A stretch of 12,148 nucleotides of DNA from Gemmatimonadota bacterium. Its GTDB lineage: Bacteria; Gemmatimonadota; Gemmatimonadetes; Longimicrobiales; Longimicrobiaceae. Shown in pieces: positions 1-6,740 of the stretch. Position numbers and translations under genes: made by a program. The stretch lies in assembly GCA_019348475.1 (NCBI GenBank), contig JAHWJJ010000078.1, positions 1 through 12,148 on the forward strand. The letters run 5' to 3'. Each line of letters opens with the position of its first letter. Position 1 is the first letter of the stretch. A model generated the notes under the pieces. It was given only the letters and a program-made list of their open reading frames with translations, was not told the origin of the DNA and did no database searches.

Positions 1-72
1 ATCTCGTTCGATTTCGTGCTGTTCCGGGCGCTGCTGTGCCTTGCGGGGCTGGAGGCGGAGGGAACCGTTTCG

Positions 73-408
73 ATGTCCCGGCGGCTGAAGCGGCGCCGCC
101 ACAGCCGGGGCGGCGCGGTGGGCGTGGTGGTGGACCGGCGGGGGCGCGTGCTGGGGACGTACCTGGATCCGTTCACGCACCCGCGGCGGGTGGCCCGCAT
201 CCACGGCCCCGATTCCCCGTGGAGCCCGCCCGTTACGTGGGGCGAGACGGCGTTCGCGTGGGAGGGGTTCGGCGAAACGGAGGAAGAGGCGCTGGGCGCC
301 GCCAACCGGCTGCGCCGCCGGCACCTGCAGTTGTTCGGCCTGCTGGAGCCCGGGGAAGAAGACGAGAACCGCCCAGAAGGCGGTATCCTCATTCCGCCGG
401 TTGCCTGA
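73..408 (+). CDS. Small basic protein of unknown function
   Basis: I do not recognise this family. The frame encodes 111 residues from ATG 73. The first 12 residues are strongly basic (MSRRLKRRRHSR). A compact region follows with a GVVVDRRGRVLGTYLDPFTHP segment near residues 16-35 and GETAFAWEGFGETEEEALGAA near residues 57-77, which looks like strands followed by an acidic helix. There is no signal peptide or membrane segment. ATG 73 was chosen because a purine-rich GGAGGGA ends about 10 bases upstream, the only convincing Shine-Dalgarno-like motif in the window. The frame is open to the left edge, so a longer protein starting at GTG 16 or outside the window is possible. It converges on the phospholipase D-like gene. 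Being a real gene is likely; a nucleic-acid role suggested by the basic N-terminus is only a guess. Confidence 0.6.
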   Translation: MSRRLKRRRHSRGGAVGVVVDRRGRVLGTYLDPFTHPRRVARIHGPDSPWSPPVTWGETAFAWEGFGETEEEALGAANRLRRRHLQLFGLLEPGEEDENRPEGGILIPPVA

Positions 409-454
409 TCGAGGCAGGCTCCGCGCCGCGCCCCCTCCGCTCGCTCAGGCTCGC

Positions 455-482
455 ACCTCCCCCAAAAAACCGTGGGGGAGGT
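455..482. terminator. Hairpin between convergent genes
   Basis: Perfect 9-bp arms (ACCTCCCCC at 455-463 and GGGGGAGGT at 474-482) enclose a 10-base loop beginning with six A. The hairpin sits between the stop codons of the two convergent genes, so it could end transcription from both sides. Neither flank has a proper T-run, so it is not a textbook intrinsic terminator. It may instead be part of a dispersed repeat, since the preceding CT-rich stretch looks repeat-like. Confidence 0.4.
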
Positions 483-524
483 TGAACGGCGCTTCCGTCC
501 GACTGGCCGTGTCAGTTCAGGATC

Positions 525-1832
525 TCAGAACTGCTGGACGAAGGAAACCCAGAAGCGCTCGTTGAGCCGCGCCAGCCATCCGCGCCGGCTCCACGCCTGC
601 AGGGTGATCTCGCGCGAGTCCTTCAGATCCTCCAGGAACGTCTCGCGGATCTGCTGTCCGAAGCCCTGGTCCAGCACTCCGATCACCGCCTCCTGGTTCA
701 GCTCCTTGGAGCGGACGTCCATGTTGGCGGAGCCCAGCACCGACCAGACCCCATCCACCACCAGCATCTTGGCGTGCATCATGGTGGGCTGGTACTCGTA
801 GATGCGCACCCCGGCCTGGAGCAGCTCGGCGAAGTAGTGCTGCCCTGCCCAGCGCACCATCGGCGCGTCGGTCAGCTTGTTGGGAAGCAGCAGCCGCACG
901 TCGACGCCCTCGCGCGCGCGCTCGGCAAGGATGCGGCGCGTGCTGGCCTCGGGCGCAAAGTACGAGTTGGCCAGGTAGATGGACTCGCGCGCGCAGGCCA
1001 GCGAGATGACAAAAAAGGTGCGCAGCGGGTGCGACTGGCTGGCCGGAGAGCTGATGACGTTCACGTGCCGCGACAGCGCCTCGCCGTGGCCGCCGTCGAC
1101 GGGGGCGGGGGGATAGAATTCGTCGCCCACCAGGATCTCGCCGGTGGCGGTGGCCCAGAGCTGCGTGAAGGCGGACTGCAGGTTGGTGGCAAGGCATCCG
1201 GTCACCTGCACCATCACGTCGCGCCAGTGCTCGTGGTCCTGCGCGTCGCCCAGCCAGCGGTCGCCGATGGCGGCGCCGCCGGTGAACGCCACCTGGCCGT
1301 CCACCACGATGGCGCGCCGGTGGTTGCGCTTGTGGGCGGACGAAAGCCAGCCGGGGACCAGCGGGTTGAAGAACTCGACCACCGCACCTGCGTCCTGCAG
1401 TTCGCGGATCTGCTCCTTCGGCATGCCGTACGCGCCGAAGGCGTCCAGCAGCAGCCGCACCTGCACGCCGGCCCGGGCACGCTCCGCCAGCGCCTGCACC
1501 ACCTGGTCCGCGGCGCGGCCGGCCTGCCAGATGTAGACCATGAAGTTGATGGTGTGCCTGGCCTCGCCCAGCGCGCGCAGGATCGCCGGAAAGATCTCGA
1601 CGCCGTTGTTCAGCAGCCGGGCCTTGCCGCCCCGCATCAGCGGCGCGTTCACGGCCCCGCTTACGGCCAGCATGAACGCCTCGCTCCCCACCGCGGGGCG
1701 GGCGACCAGCGCCATTCGCCCGGCGCGCTGCAGCCCCCAGAACAGCGTGATGATGGCGCTGACGATGGCGGCCAGGCCGATCACCGCGAACGGCACCAGC
1801 CAGACCACGTGGCGCGCGAGAAAATCCGTCAT
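525..1832 (-). CDS. Phospholipase D / cardiolipin synthase-like protein with altered first HKD motif
   Basis: 435 residues. One hydrophobic N-terminal segment (about residues 8-34) anchors it in the membrane, followed by two phospholipase D domains. The second active-site motif is canonical: HAKMLVVD (H353, K355, D360) followed by GSAN. The first is HRRAIVVD (H171, R173, D178), where the usual lysine is arginine, and the following GGAA lacks the usual asparagine. Both histidines are kept. Family members transfer phosphatidyl groups, typically joining two phosphatidylglycerols into cardiolipin; length and layout fit that class, but substrate cannot be read from sequence. E. coli ClsA has two N-terminal membrane helices; here I see one. 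ATG 1832 is preferred; an in-frame TTG at 1838 would add two residues. No Shine-Dalgarno is visible. Other possibilities are a phosphatidyltransferase of different specificity or a phospholipase. Confidence 0.87.
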   Translation of the reverse strand: MTDFLARHVVWLVPFAVIGLAAIVSAIITLFWGLQRAGRMALVARPAVGSEAFMLAVSGAVNAPLMRGGKARLLNNGVEIFPAILRALGEARHTINFMVYIWQAGRAADQVVQALAERARAGVQVRLLLDAFGAYGMPKEQIRELQDAGAVVEFFNPLVPGWLSSAHKRNHRRAIVVDGQVAFTGGAAIGDRWLGDAQDHEHWRDVMVQVTGCLATNLQSAFTQLWATATGEILVGDEFYPPAPVDGGHGEALSRHVNVISSPASQSHPLRTFFVISLACARESIYLANSYFAPEASTRRILAERAREGVDVRLLLPNKLTDAPMVRWAGQHYFAELLQAGVRIYEYQPTMMHAKMLVVDGVWSVLGSANMDVRSKELNQEAVIGVLDQGFGQQIRETFLEDLKDSREITLQAWSRRGWLARLNERFWVSFVQQF

Positions 1833-1885
1833 CCGCAAAGGGGGTGTACGGGTGGGATCCGGTCTCCGCCGGCGCGGAATGCAAG

Positions 1886-1913
1886 CGCCCGGCCGTAAAC
1901 CTTCGGCCGGGCG
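1886..1913. repeat. GC-rich hairpin upstream of the phospholipase D-like gene
   Basis: Perfect 10-bp arms (CGCCCGGCCG at 1886-1895, CGGCCGGGCG at 1904-1913) with an 8-base loop. It lies about 55 bp upstream of the start of the phospholipase D-like gene, in a gap (1833-2119) otherwise free of coding signal except the dispersed repeat at its far end. It could be a leader or terminator hairpin, or a dispersed palindromic unit. No T-run follows on either strand. I found no convincing promoter for the minus-strand gene in this gap. Confidence 0.45.
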
Positions 1914-2061
1914 TACAGCTTTGCGCCAACAACACGGGCCCGCCTGATCGCGGATGCGACAAAAGAAGGGGGATGCCGCGGCCAGAACGTGCGGAAGCAG
2001 GCCACCAGATCGGGCGGGTAGATTCCTCAGTCGGCGCCAGGAGACGTGCCGTCAGCTCGGT

Positions 2062-2141
2062 CCGGCGCGGCGCCTCCTTCGGAATGACAGACTCTCTTTC
2101 CGAAGTCGGTCACCCCCGTTCACCCGTTCACCCGTTCACCC
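2062..2141 (-). repeat. Dispersed repeat copy 1 with 8-bp tandem array
   Basis: Positions 2062-2113 are identical over 52 bp to 3473-3524. Inside is a hairpin with 8-bp arms (CTTCGGAA 2077-2084, TTCCGAAG 2098-2105) and a 13-base loop. Next to it, 2118-2141 holds three exact copies of GTTCACCC; read on the minus strand the unit is GGGTGAAC. The array overlaps the 3' end of the RDD gene and provides its stop codon. The conserved part resembles a very widespread type of dispersed bacterial repeat (recalled, not searched). It may serve as a 3'-end hairpin for the RDD gene. Confidence 0.8.
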
Positions 2142-3352
2142 ACCCGGGCGGCGGACGGATAGGGAGCGAACGCGGTCACCGCCGGCTGCGCCGCCGGCGC
2201 GGTATGCCGGGCGCCGCGCTCCCGCACCACCACCGTCTCCACGATCTTGTCGTGGATCATCTGCCGGTTGCGGTCCCAGTACACCTGCGCGAAGCCGAGC
2301 AGCCCCGTCACCAGCCCGGCCGCGTATCCACCGAAGCGTTCGAACGACATCCACAGCGTCATCGGCTGGCCGTTCAGCCGCACCACGCGCACGCCAGCCA
2401 GCTTCTTCCCCGGCGTCTGGCCGCGCCACAGGGTCAGGAAGGCCGTGAAGTAGAGGCCTGACCACCCGAACCCGATCCCCAGCTCGTCCAGCACGCGGGT
2501 GATGGAGGCCAGAAGGCCGCGGTTCTCCGCGCGCTCCACGCGCCCCGCCAGCTGCTCGTTCTGCCGCTCCGCCTGGCGAAGCTCGCCGCGAAGCGCGTCC
2601 AGGCTGTCGCGGGCCAGCAGCGAGGCCAGCCGGGGCTGGACGGCCTGCGCGGCGGCGGTGTCCCCGGCGGCGGTGTACGCGGCGTACGCGCGCGCCAGCG
2701 AGTCAGCGCCGGCGGGCCGGGTAGAATCCGGCGCGGCCGGCGCCGCGAGCGCGCGCTGAACCGCGCTCTCCATCCACTCCTGCTCCGCGCCGTCCGCAAT
2801 GTCCTCCAGCGTTTCGCGGACTTCCCCCTCCTCCATCCCGGCACGGCGGAATCCGCTGGCCAGCTCGCCCGCCAGGCGCTGCGCGTCCTGCTCCGTCCGC
2901 GCGTTCTGCAGCGCCGTCACCTGCGGCACCAGCCCCAGCGCCTGCCACGGAGACAGCCCCGCGGTGTCGGCGCGCACGCCTGTCGACAGGCTGGTGGGGA
3001 CGCCGGGTCGGAACGCGCGGCGCACGCTCTCGACGCCCTTGCTCCACACGCTGGTGGCCACCAGGAAGAGGACGAACGCGCCGAACGCCCGCATGCCGAA
3101 GCGCACGGCCCTGCCCAGCGGCCGCGTGCCCGTGCCGGCCATGCGCGCGGAGAGGCGGAACGCGAACCACCCCGTCGCCACCCCCAGCAGCACCGGCCCG
3201 GCCGCCTTGACCAGGATGGCCACGATCAGCAGGTCCAGCAGCATGGCCGCCAGCCGCCGCGAGGGGCGCGCCAGGGGCAGGCCGATGATGGCCGGGCTCA
3301 CCTGGAACGAGTCCGGGGTGATGACGTAGCTGGAGTTCTTCGACGGAGGCAT
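2120..3352 (-). CDS. RDD-family membrane protein with long internal insert
   Basis: 410 residues. The start of an RDD domain is visible at residues 27-50 (LARPSRRLAAMLLDLLIVAIL, with the R, A and D residues of the signature), followed by hydrophobic segments near 52-68 and 84-102. The rest of the domain appears only at residues 290-376: a membrane segment, the TPGKKLAGVRVV loop (313-324), another membrane segment (338-358) and DRNRQMIHDKIVETVVV. Residues about 103-288 between them are helical, rich in A, E, Q and R, and end in a coiled-coil-like stretch (250-280). Ordinary RDD domains are about 130-150 residues and uninterrupted. Some RDD proteins have been linked to ion transport or stress, but the molecular role of most is unknown. 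The last residues (GERVNG) and the stop are encoded by the 8-bp array. No Shine-Dalgarno precedes ATG 3352. Confidence 0.85.
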   Translation of the reverse strand: MPPSKNSSYVITPDSFQVSPAIIGLPLARPSRRLAAMLLDLLIVAILVKAAGPVLLGVATGWFAFRLSARMAGTGTRPLGRAVRFGMRAFGAFVLFLVATSVWSKGVESVRRAFRPGVPTSLSTGVRADTAGLSPWQALGLVPQVTALQNARTEQDAQRLAGELASGFRRAGMEEGEVRETLEDIADGAEQEWMESAVQRALAAPAAPDSTRPAGADSLARAYAAYTAAGDTAAAQAVQPRLASLLARDSLDALRGELRQAERQNEQLAGRVERAENRGLLASITRVLDELGIGFGWSGLYFTAFLTLWRGQTPGKKLAGVRVVRLNGQPMTLWMSFERFGGYAAGLVTGLLGFAQVYWDRNRQMIHDKIVETVVVRERGARHTAPAAQPAVTAFAPYPSAARVGERVNG

Positions 3353-3424
3353 ACGGAGCTGCTGGAGAGGCTCTGGACGGGTGGAGCGCGGGGAGTAGGT
3401 CGCTGCAGGTGGGGCCGAGCGGCA

Positions 3425-3453
3425 AATCTAAATCCGGACGCCACTTACGTCCA
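3425..3453 (-). promoter_or_regulatory. Candidate promoter of the RDD gene
   Basis: On the minus strand TGGACG (3453-3448) and TAGATT (3430-3425) are separated by exactly 17 bases; each matches four of six positions of the sigma-70 consensus. The predicted transcript would have a leader of about 65 bases. A short inverted repeat (GGACG 3436-3440, CGTCC 3448-3452) overlaps it and could bind a regulator. The stretch is AT-richer than its surroundings. It is a motif match only. Confidence 0.4.
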
Positions 3454-3472
3454 GTGCGCCCGTTCCCCCACG

Positions 3473-3568
3473 CCGGCGCGGCGCCTCCTTCGGAATGACA
3501 GACTCTCTTTCCGAAGTCGGTCACGCCCCTTCACCCCTTCACCCGTTCACCCGTTCACCCGTTCACCC
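3473..3568 (-). repeat. Dispersed repeat copy 2 with 8-bp tandem array
   Basis: 3473-3524 repeats the 52-bp core of copy 1 without a mismatch, including the hairpin (arms 3488-3495 and 3509-3516). The adjoining array at 3529-3568 has five 8-bp units, two CTTCACCC then three GTTCACCC. It lies downstream of the stop of the four-cysteine gene (3586) and upstream of the RDD promoter, in the same orientation as copy 1. Position and hairpin fit a 3'-end element for the thioesterase-DUF2339 operon. Confidence 0.8.
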
Positions 3569-3585
3569 GTGCCGGCCATCCATAC

Positions 3586-3780
3586 TCATGGGCCCTGCTG
3601 CGCGGCGGCGGGGGCGTAGCCGATGCACTGCAGCACGGGCGTGCGGGGATACTTCGGAAAGCGGGGGTCGGCGTCGGAGAGCTGGCAGAGAAAGAAGCGC
3701 GAGCCGCGGCGCGTGTCGACGGTCCGCACGTTGGCGCACGACTCGCACAGGCCCGCGGGCGGCGCGTAGGGCCGGCTCAT
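3586..3780 (-). CDS. Small four-cysteine protein, putative zinc-ribbon-like
   Basis: 64 residues with four cysteines spaced C-x2-C-x16-C-x19-C: LCESC near residues 11-15, FLC, and VLQC near the end. The PRFPKYPRTPVLQCIGY stretch looks like a conserved core I have seen in small uncharacterised bacterial proteins, but I cannot name the family. The pattern suggests one bound zinc or structural disulfides; there is no signal peptide or membrane segment, so a cytoplasmic metal-binding role is more likely. Its ATG (3780) overlaps the stop of the DUF2339 gene as ATGA, a 4-bp overlap typical of translational coupling, and it closes the operon. No Shine-Dalgarno is seen, consistent with re-initiation. 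Function unknown. Confidence 0.78.
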   Translation of the reverse strand: MSRPYAPPAGLCESCANVRTVDTRRGSRFFLCQLSDADPRFPKYPRTPVLQCIGYAPAAAQQGP

Positions 3781-5540
3781 GCGTCGCGCCCCGCGGGCCG
3801 GGGCGCGGCGTCCGGCTCCGCCCGCGGCTTCCACGCGCCGGAGAGCGAATAGCTGAAGTACAGGAACACGGCCCCGAACCCCAGGAAGAGGAGGACGCGG
3901 AAGAGCGGGTCCAGCCGCTCCAGGTCCACCAGGAACAGCTTGGCCACGGTGGCCAGCAGGGTCCAGACGGCGACCCGCTCGACGGTGGGCCACTCCCGCC
4001 GCATCGCCAGCAGCAGCAGCCCCAGCGCGTAGGCGCCCCACGCGATGGTCGCGTAGCCCTGGCCGCCGTCCAGCTGCGCCAGCTGCCGCCACGCCCACCC
4101 CAGCACCGCCACGTGCGCCCACACGCGGTACGCCAGCATGGCCCTGCGCGTGCGGACCACGTACGAGATGGCGAAGCCGGCCGCGATGGCCGCCAGGTCC
4201 GCGGCCACGCGGGGCGCGCCCACGTCTCCGTTCTCCACCAGGCGGAACAGCACCCAGGCGCCCACCGCGGTAAAGCCGCGGTGCGCCAGCCAGCGGACCG
4301 CCGGGCCGGCGCCGTGGGCGGCCAGCAGGTGCAGCGCCAGCGCCTGCGCGGCCAGCGCCACCAGCAGCGCCTCCCCCTCCAGCGCGCCGAAGCACCCGGC
4401 CGGCAGCAGCACCGCCGCGGCGAACAGGAGCACCCGCGCCAGCCGTCCGTCCGCCGCCCACAACGCCCACGCCGCGGCCGCGTAGACGGCGGCGGCGCCG
4501 GCGGCCAGCGCACCCCACGCGTCCGGCTGCATCCGCCACACCAGACCCGTGGTCGCCACGAACATGGCCGGGGCGGCGAGGGACACGCCGTACCAGTGCA
4601 GCGCATCCGCGTCGCGCCAGCGGCGCTCGTGCGGCTGCCCGTCGGCCGAGGCGCGGCGTGCGGCGGCGATGGAGGCCACGCGGCGGGCCAGCGGCAGCAC
4701 GCCCAGCACCATCCACGCGAAGAAGGCGGCGCCCTGCATCCACCCCCGCGCACCGGCCGACGCGACCAGGGCGGCGGAGAAGGCGTTGGCGTACGACGCC
4801 AGGAGAACCCAGCCGAACGCCATGGACGTCCACAGCACCGACCGCCACCCGCGGCGCAGGTACGGCACCACGGTCCACGCCAGCACGGCCGAGGTGTACA
4901 GCGCCAGCCCGCGCGGCGACGCGTACGAGATCCCCAGCACCAGCGGCGTACCCAGCCCGCCGAACGCGCCCACGATGGCGAGCGCCGGCTGGCTGCGCCA
5001 CAGGGCCAGGACGAAGGCGCCCGCGGTGATCGCCACCATTCCCGCGAAGGCGGCCCCGTAGCCGATCAGCGCGTACAGGTTGAACGCCGCCCAGCCGGTC
5101 AGGTAAAAGGCCGCGATCCCCCCGCCCAGCAGCACCGAGCCAAAGCGCCGCCCCTCGTCCATCCGCAGCCCCAGCACCGTGAGCACCGCGCCCACCGCCG
5201 CGCCGAAGCCCACGCGCACGGCGGGGGTGAGCCACCCCATGTCGATCGAGTAGCGGAACAGCAGCGCCACCCCCAGCAGCAGCAGGACGATCCCCAGCCG
5301 GTTGAGCCACGTCTGCCCGTCCCAGGCGAGCGGGCTCGACCCCTCGTCCGGCATCCATTCCCGGGCGCGGTCCGCGACGGTGTGGCGGATGCGCCTGCGG
5401 TCCGGCGGCAGTTCGGTGTGGACAGCCGCGGGCGGGGCCGCATCCGCCGGAAGCGGCGGAAGGCGGCGGCTGAGCTCCTCCACCCGCCGCTCGAGGCGCT
5501 CCAGCCGCTCGTTCAGCGACTCGTCATCCAATCGGCTCAT
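3777..5540 (-). CDS. DUF2339 polytopic membrane protein
   Basis: 587 residues. The N-terminus (about 5-26) is a short heptad-like coiled coil (LNERLERLERRVEELSRRL), then a proline-rich linker to about residue 70, then a dozen or more hydrophobic helices to the end. The stretch from about residue 77, WLNRLGIVLLLLGVALLFRY, followed by IDMGWLTPAVRV, is the characteristic opening of DUF2339. The family is widespread in bacteria and has no established function; it resembles a large channel-like or transporter-like scaffold only in its helix count. There are no soluble catalytic motifs. Its start overlaps the end of the thioesterase gene by 17 bp and its stop overlaps the next gene's start by 4 bp, so the three are probably co-transcribed and coupled. 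The C-terminal tail after the last helix is short and charged. Confidence 0.9.
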   Translation of the reverse strand: MSRLDDESLNERLERLERRVEELSRRLPPLPADAAPPAAVHTELPPDRRRIRHTVADRAREWMPDEGSSPLAWDGQTWLNRLGIVLLLLGVALLFRYSIDMGWLTPAVRVGFGAAVGAVLTVLGLRMDEGRRFGSVLLGGGIAAFYLTGWAAFNLYALIGYGAAFAGMVAITAGAFVLALWRSQPALAIVGAFGGLGTPLVLGISYASPRGLALYTSAVLAWTVVPYLRRGWRSVLWTSMAFGWVLLASYANAFSAALVASAGARGWMQGAAFFAWMVLGVLPLARRVASIAAARRASADGQPHERRWRDADALHWYGVSLAAPAMFVATTGLVWRMQPDAWGALAAGAAAVYAAAAWALWAADGRLARVLLFAAAVLLPAGCFGALEGEALLVALAAQALALHLLAAHGAGPAVRWLAHRGFTAVGAWVLFRLVENGDVGAPRVAADLAAIAAGFAISYVVRTRRAMLAYRVWAHVAVLGWAWRQLAQLDGGQGYATIAWGAYALGLLLLAMRREWPTVERVAVWTLLATVAKLFLVDLERLDPLFRVLLFLGFGAVFLYFSYSLSGAWKPRAEPDAAPRPAGRDA

Positions 5541-6075
5541 ACGTCGTGCTCGGGGTCTCGGATTGGATCGCCTCCTCCGCCTCCATCCACCGGCGCACGC
5601 CCTCCGGCACCGGCGGCGGCGCCAGGCTCCACGGGGACGCGTCCACCAGCTGCTGCGGCGCCACCCGCCCCGCCGGCCCCACGAACGCCGCGCGGACCAG
5701 CGCCCGCGCCACCTCGTCGCCGCCGCGGGTAAAGCGCTGCTCCAGGTAGAGCCAGCGCTCGTCCCAGCACAGCAGCCGCGTGTGGATGGCGAACCGCTCC
5801 CCCAAGCGCAGAGCCCGGCGGTAGCGGATGGTGAGCGACGCGACCACCGGGTTCCACCTGCGCCGCCGCAGCTCGCCCACCACGCCGATCCGGAGCATCA
5901 GGTCCACACGGCCCAGGTCCATCAGGGTCAGGGCGCGCCCATTGTTCAGGTGAAGGTTGAGGTCCAGGTCGGTGGGGAGCACGCGGGCCTGGATGACGGA
6001 TTCATCCAGCGGCCCCAGCCGCGGCCCGCGCCGCGCGCGCAGGATGACGAGCAGCAGCCGGAAGATCAGGTTCAT
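5524..6075 (-). CDS. Hot-dog-fold thioesterase family protein
   Basis: 183 residues. The motif at residues 36-58 (TDLDLNLHLNNGRALTLMD then LGRVD) matches the D-x-N-x-H-x-N-N-G-x and D-x-G-R pattern of 4HBT/Them6-like thioesterases; these hydrolyse acyl-CoA or related thioesters. A region suited to the following strands (WNPVVASLTIRYRRALRLGERF) is in place, and length is normal. The first 12 residues are hydrophobic (MNLIFRLLLVIL), perhaps a membrane-proximal segment. An open frame continues upstream to 6300, but ATG 6075 is preferred: the conserved domain begins just after it, the added residues look non-coding, and a -10 box lies between the two starts. It heads the operon with the DUF2339 gene (17-bp overlap). 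The natural acyl substrate is unknown. Confidence 0.85.
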   Translation of the reverse strand: MNLIFRLLLVILRARRGPRLGPLDESVIQARVLPTDLDLNLHLNNGRALTLMDLGRVDLMLRIGVVGELRRRRWNPVVASLTIRYRRALRLGERFAIHTRLLCWDERWLYLEQRFTRGGDEVARALVRAAFVGPAGRVAPQQLVDASPWSLAPPPVPEGVRRWMEAEEAIQSETPSTTYEPIG

Positions 6076-6110
6076 GCGCGGCGGGCGGGTGGTTTCGAAG
6101 TGTGCGATGG

Positions 6111-6119
6111 AATATAGCC
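6111..6119 (-). promoter_or_regulatory. -10 box for the thioesterase-DUF2339 operon
   Basis: The minus strand reads GGCTATATT; TATATT matches TATAAT at five of six positions. Transcription would begin near 6104, giving a leader of roughly 30 bases to ATG 6075. No good -35 box is seen at the expected distance, where the strand reads TGCCCC. This box supports the shorter thioesterase start. Confidence 0.4.
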
Positions 6120-6148
6120 GGGCGACGGCGGATGGGGCAGACGATGCG

Positions 6149-6174
6149 GATCGGCCGATCGGGCGGATCGCCCG
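6149..6174. promoter_or_regulatory. Paired palindromes in the divergent control region
   Basis: GATCGGCCGATC (6149-6160) is a perfect 12-bp palindrome. Directly joined to it is CGGGCG-GAT-CGCCCG (6160-6174), a perfect inverted repeat with 6-bp arms. They lie between the two divergent -10 boxes and cover the place where the plus-strand -35 should be, so they are candidate operator sites for a regulator of one or both directions. At this GC content short GC palindromes arise easily by chance. Confidence 0.35.
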
Positions 6175-6180
6175 GGGGTG

Positions 6181-6189
6181 TGCTATCTT
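6181..6189 (+). promoter_or_regulatory. Extended -10 promoter for the glycine-zipper gene
   Basis: TGCTATCTT fits the extended -10 pattern TGnTAnnnT. It lies 43 bases upstream of ATG 6233, giving a leader of about 35-40 bases. The expected -35 position is inside the palindromes and shows no consensus, which is tolerable for extended -10 promoters. Motif match only. Confidence 0.4.
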
Positions 6190-6232
6190 TCCGTTCATCA
6201 GATGGTCTGCCCCCTCATACCAGCGTCGCGCC

Positions 6233-6730
6233 ATGCCCCTGCTCGCGAACCGCCTCACCCACCGCGGGGCGCTGATCCTGGCGTGCCTCGCGGCACTCAT
6301 TCCCGCCGCTCTTTGCGGTCAGGAGGCCGTCGGACCGGGCGCACGGGTGCGCATCCTGGCGCCGGCCACGGCGGACACGCTGATCACCGGCACCGTCGCG
6401 GCCATCGACTCGGCCTCGCTGCTGCTGGCGGCGGATTTCGACACGGCGGGCGCGCACGTGCCGCTGGCCCACATCCGGCGCCTGGAGGTGGCGCAGGACC
6501 CGGCGCACGGACGCCGCCGGGCCGGCCTCTGGGGCCTGCTGCTGGGCGGGGCGGCCGGCTATGCCCTCATGTCATCCAGATGTTCCGACGGCTGGGGGTG
6601 CGACGACTACCGCGCGGCGGGCGTCGTGGGCGGCGCCGCGGTGGGAATGCTGCTGGGCGGACTGTTCGGCCGAGGCTCCGGCGGCGACTCGTGGCGTACG
6701 GTCCCGGTGCCCGGCCACGGCGCGCCCTGA
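6233..6730 (+). CDS. Secreted glycine-zipper protein
   Basis: 165 residues. Residues 1-30 form a signal peptide: basic start, hydrophobic core ALILACLAALIPAAL, then a likely cleavage before about residue 30. Cys28 is preceded by AAL, which is not a proper lipobox. Residues 35-88 look like a small beta barrel (GARVRILAP, LITGTVAAIDSASLLLAAD, VPLAHIRRLEV). Two glycine-rich helices follow (about 99-113, GLWGLLLGGAAGYAL, and 129-147, AGVVGGAAVGMLLGGLFG), separated by a loop with Cys117 and Cys123 that may form a disulfide outside the cytoplasm. Glycine-zipper helices pack in or on membranes. The exact role is unknown. ATG 6233 is preferred because the signal peptide begins there and a -10 box lies just upstream. 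It ends 10 bp from the stop of the convergent PLP-enzyme gene. Confidence 0.78.
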   Translation: MPLLANRLTHRGALILACLAALIPAALCGQEAVGPGARVRILAPATADTLITGTVAAIDSASLLLAADFDTAGAHVPLAHIRRLEVAQDPAHGRRRAGLWGLLLGGAAGYALMSSRCSDGWGCDDYRAAGVVGGAAVGMLLGGLFGRGSGGDSWRTVPVPGHGAP

Positions 6731-6740
6731 ACGCCGGCCG

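Noticed and set aside
455..482. Classic intrinsic terminator
   Set aside because: The hairpin is strong but no T-run follows on either strand; the A/T run is in the loop, so it is kept only as a possible terminator.
3495..5732. Very long open frame on the plus strand opposite the DUF2339 operon
   Set aside because: It is a by-product of high GC content on the strand opposite real genes; the protein is a low-complexity run of R, P, H, Q and G with no domain, and it begins inside the dispersed repeat.
6076..6300. N-terminal extension of the thioesterase to 6300
   Set aside because: The added residues have no domain character, cover the divergent promoter region and overlap the start of the glycine-zipper gene; ATG 6075 leads straight into the conserved fold.
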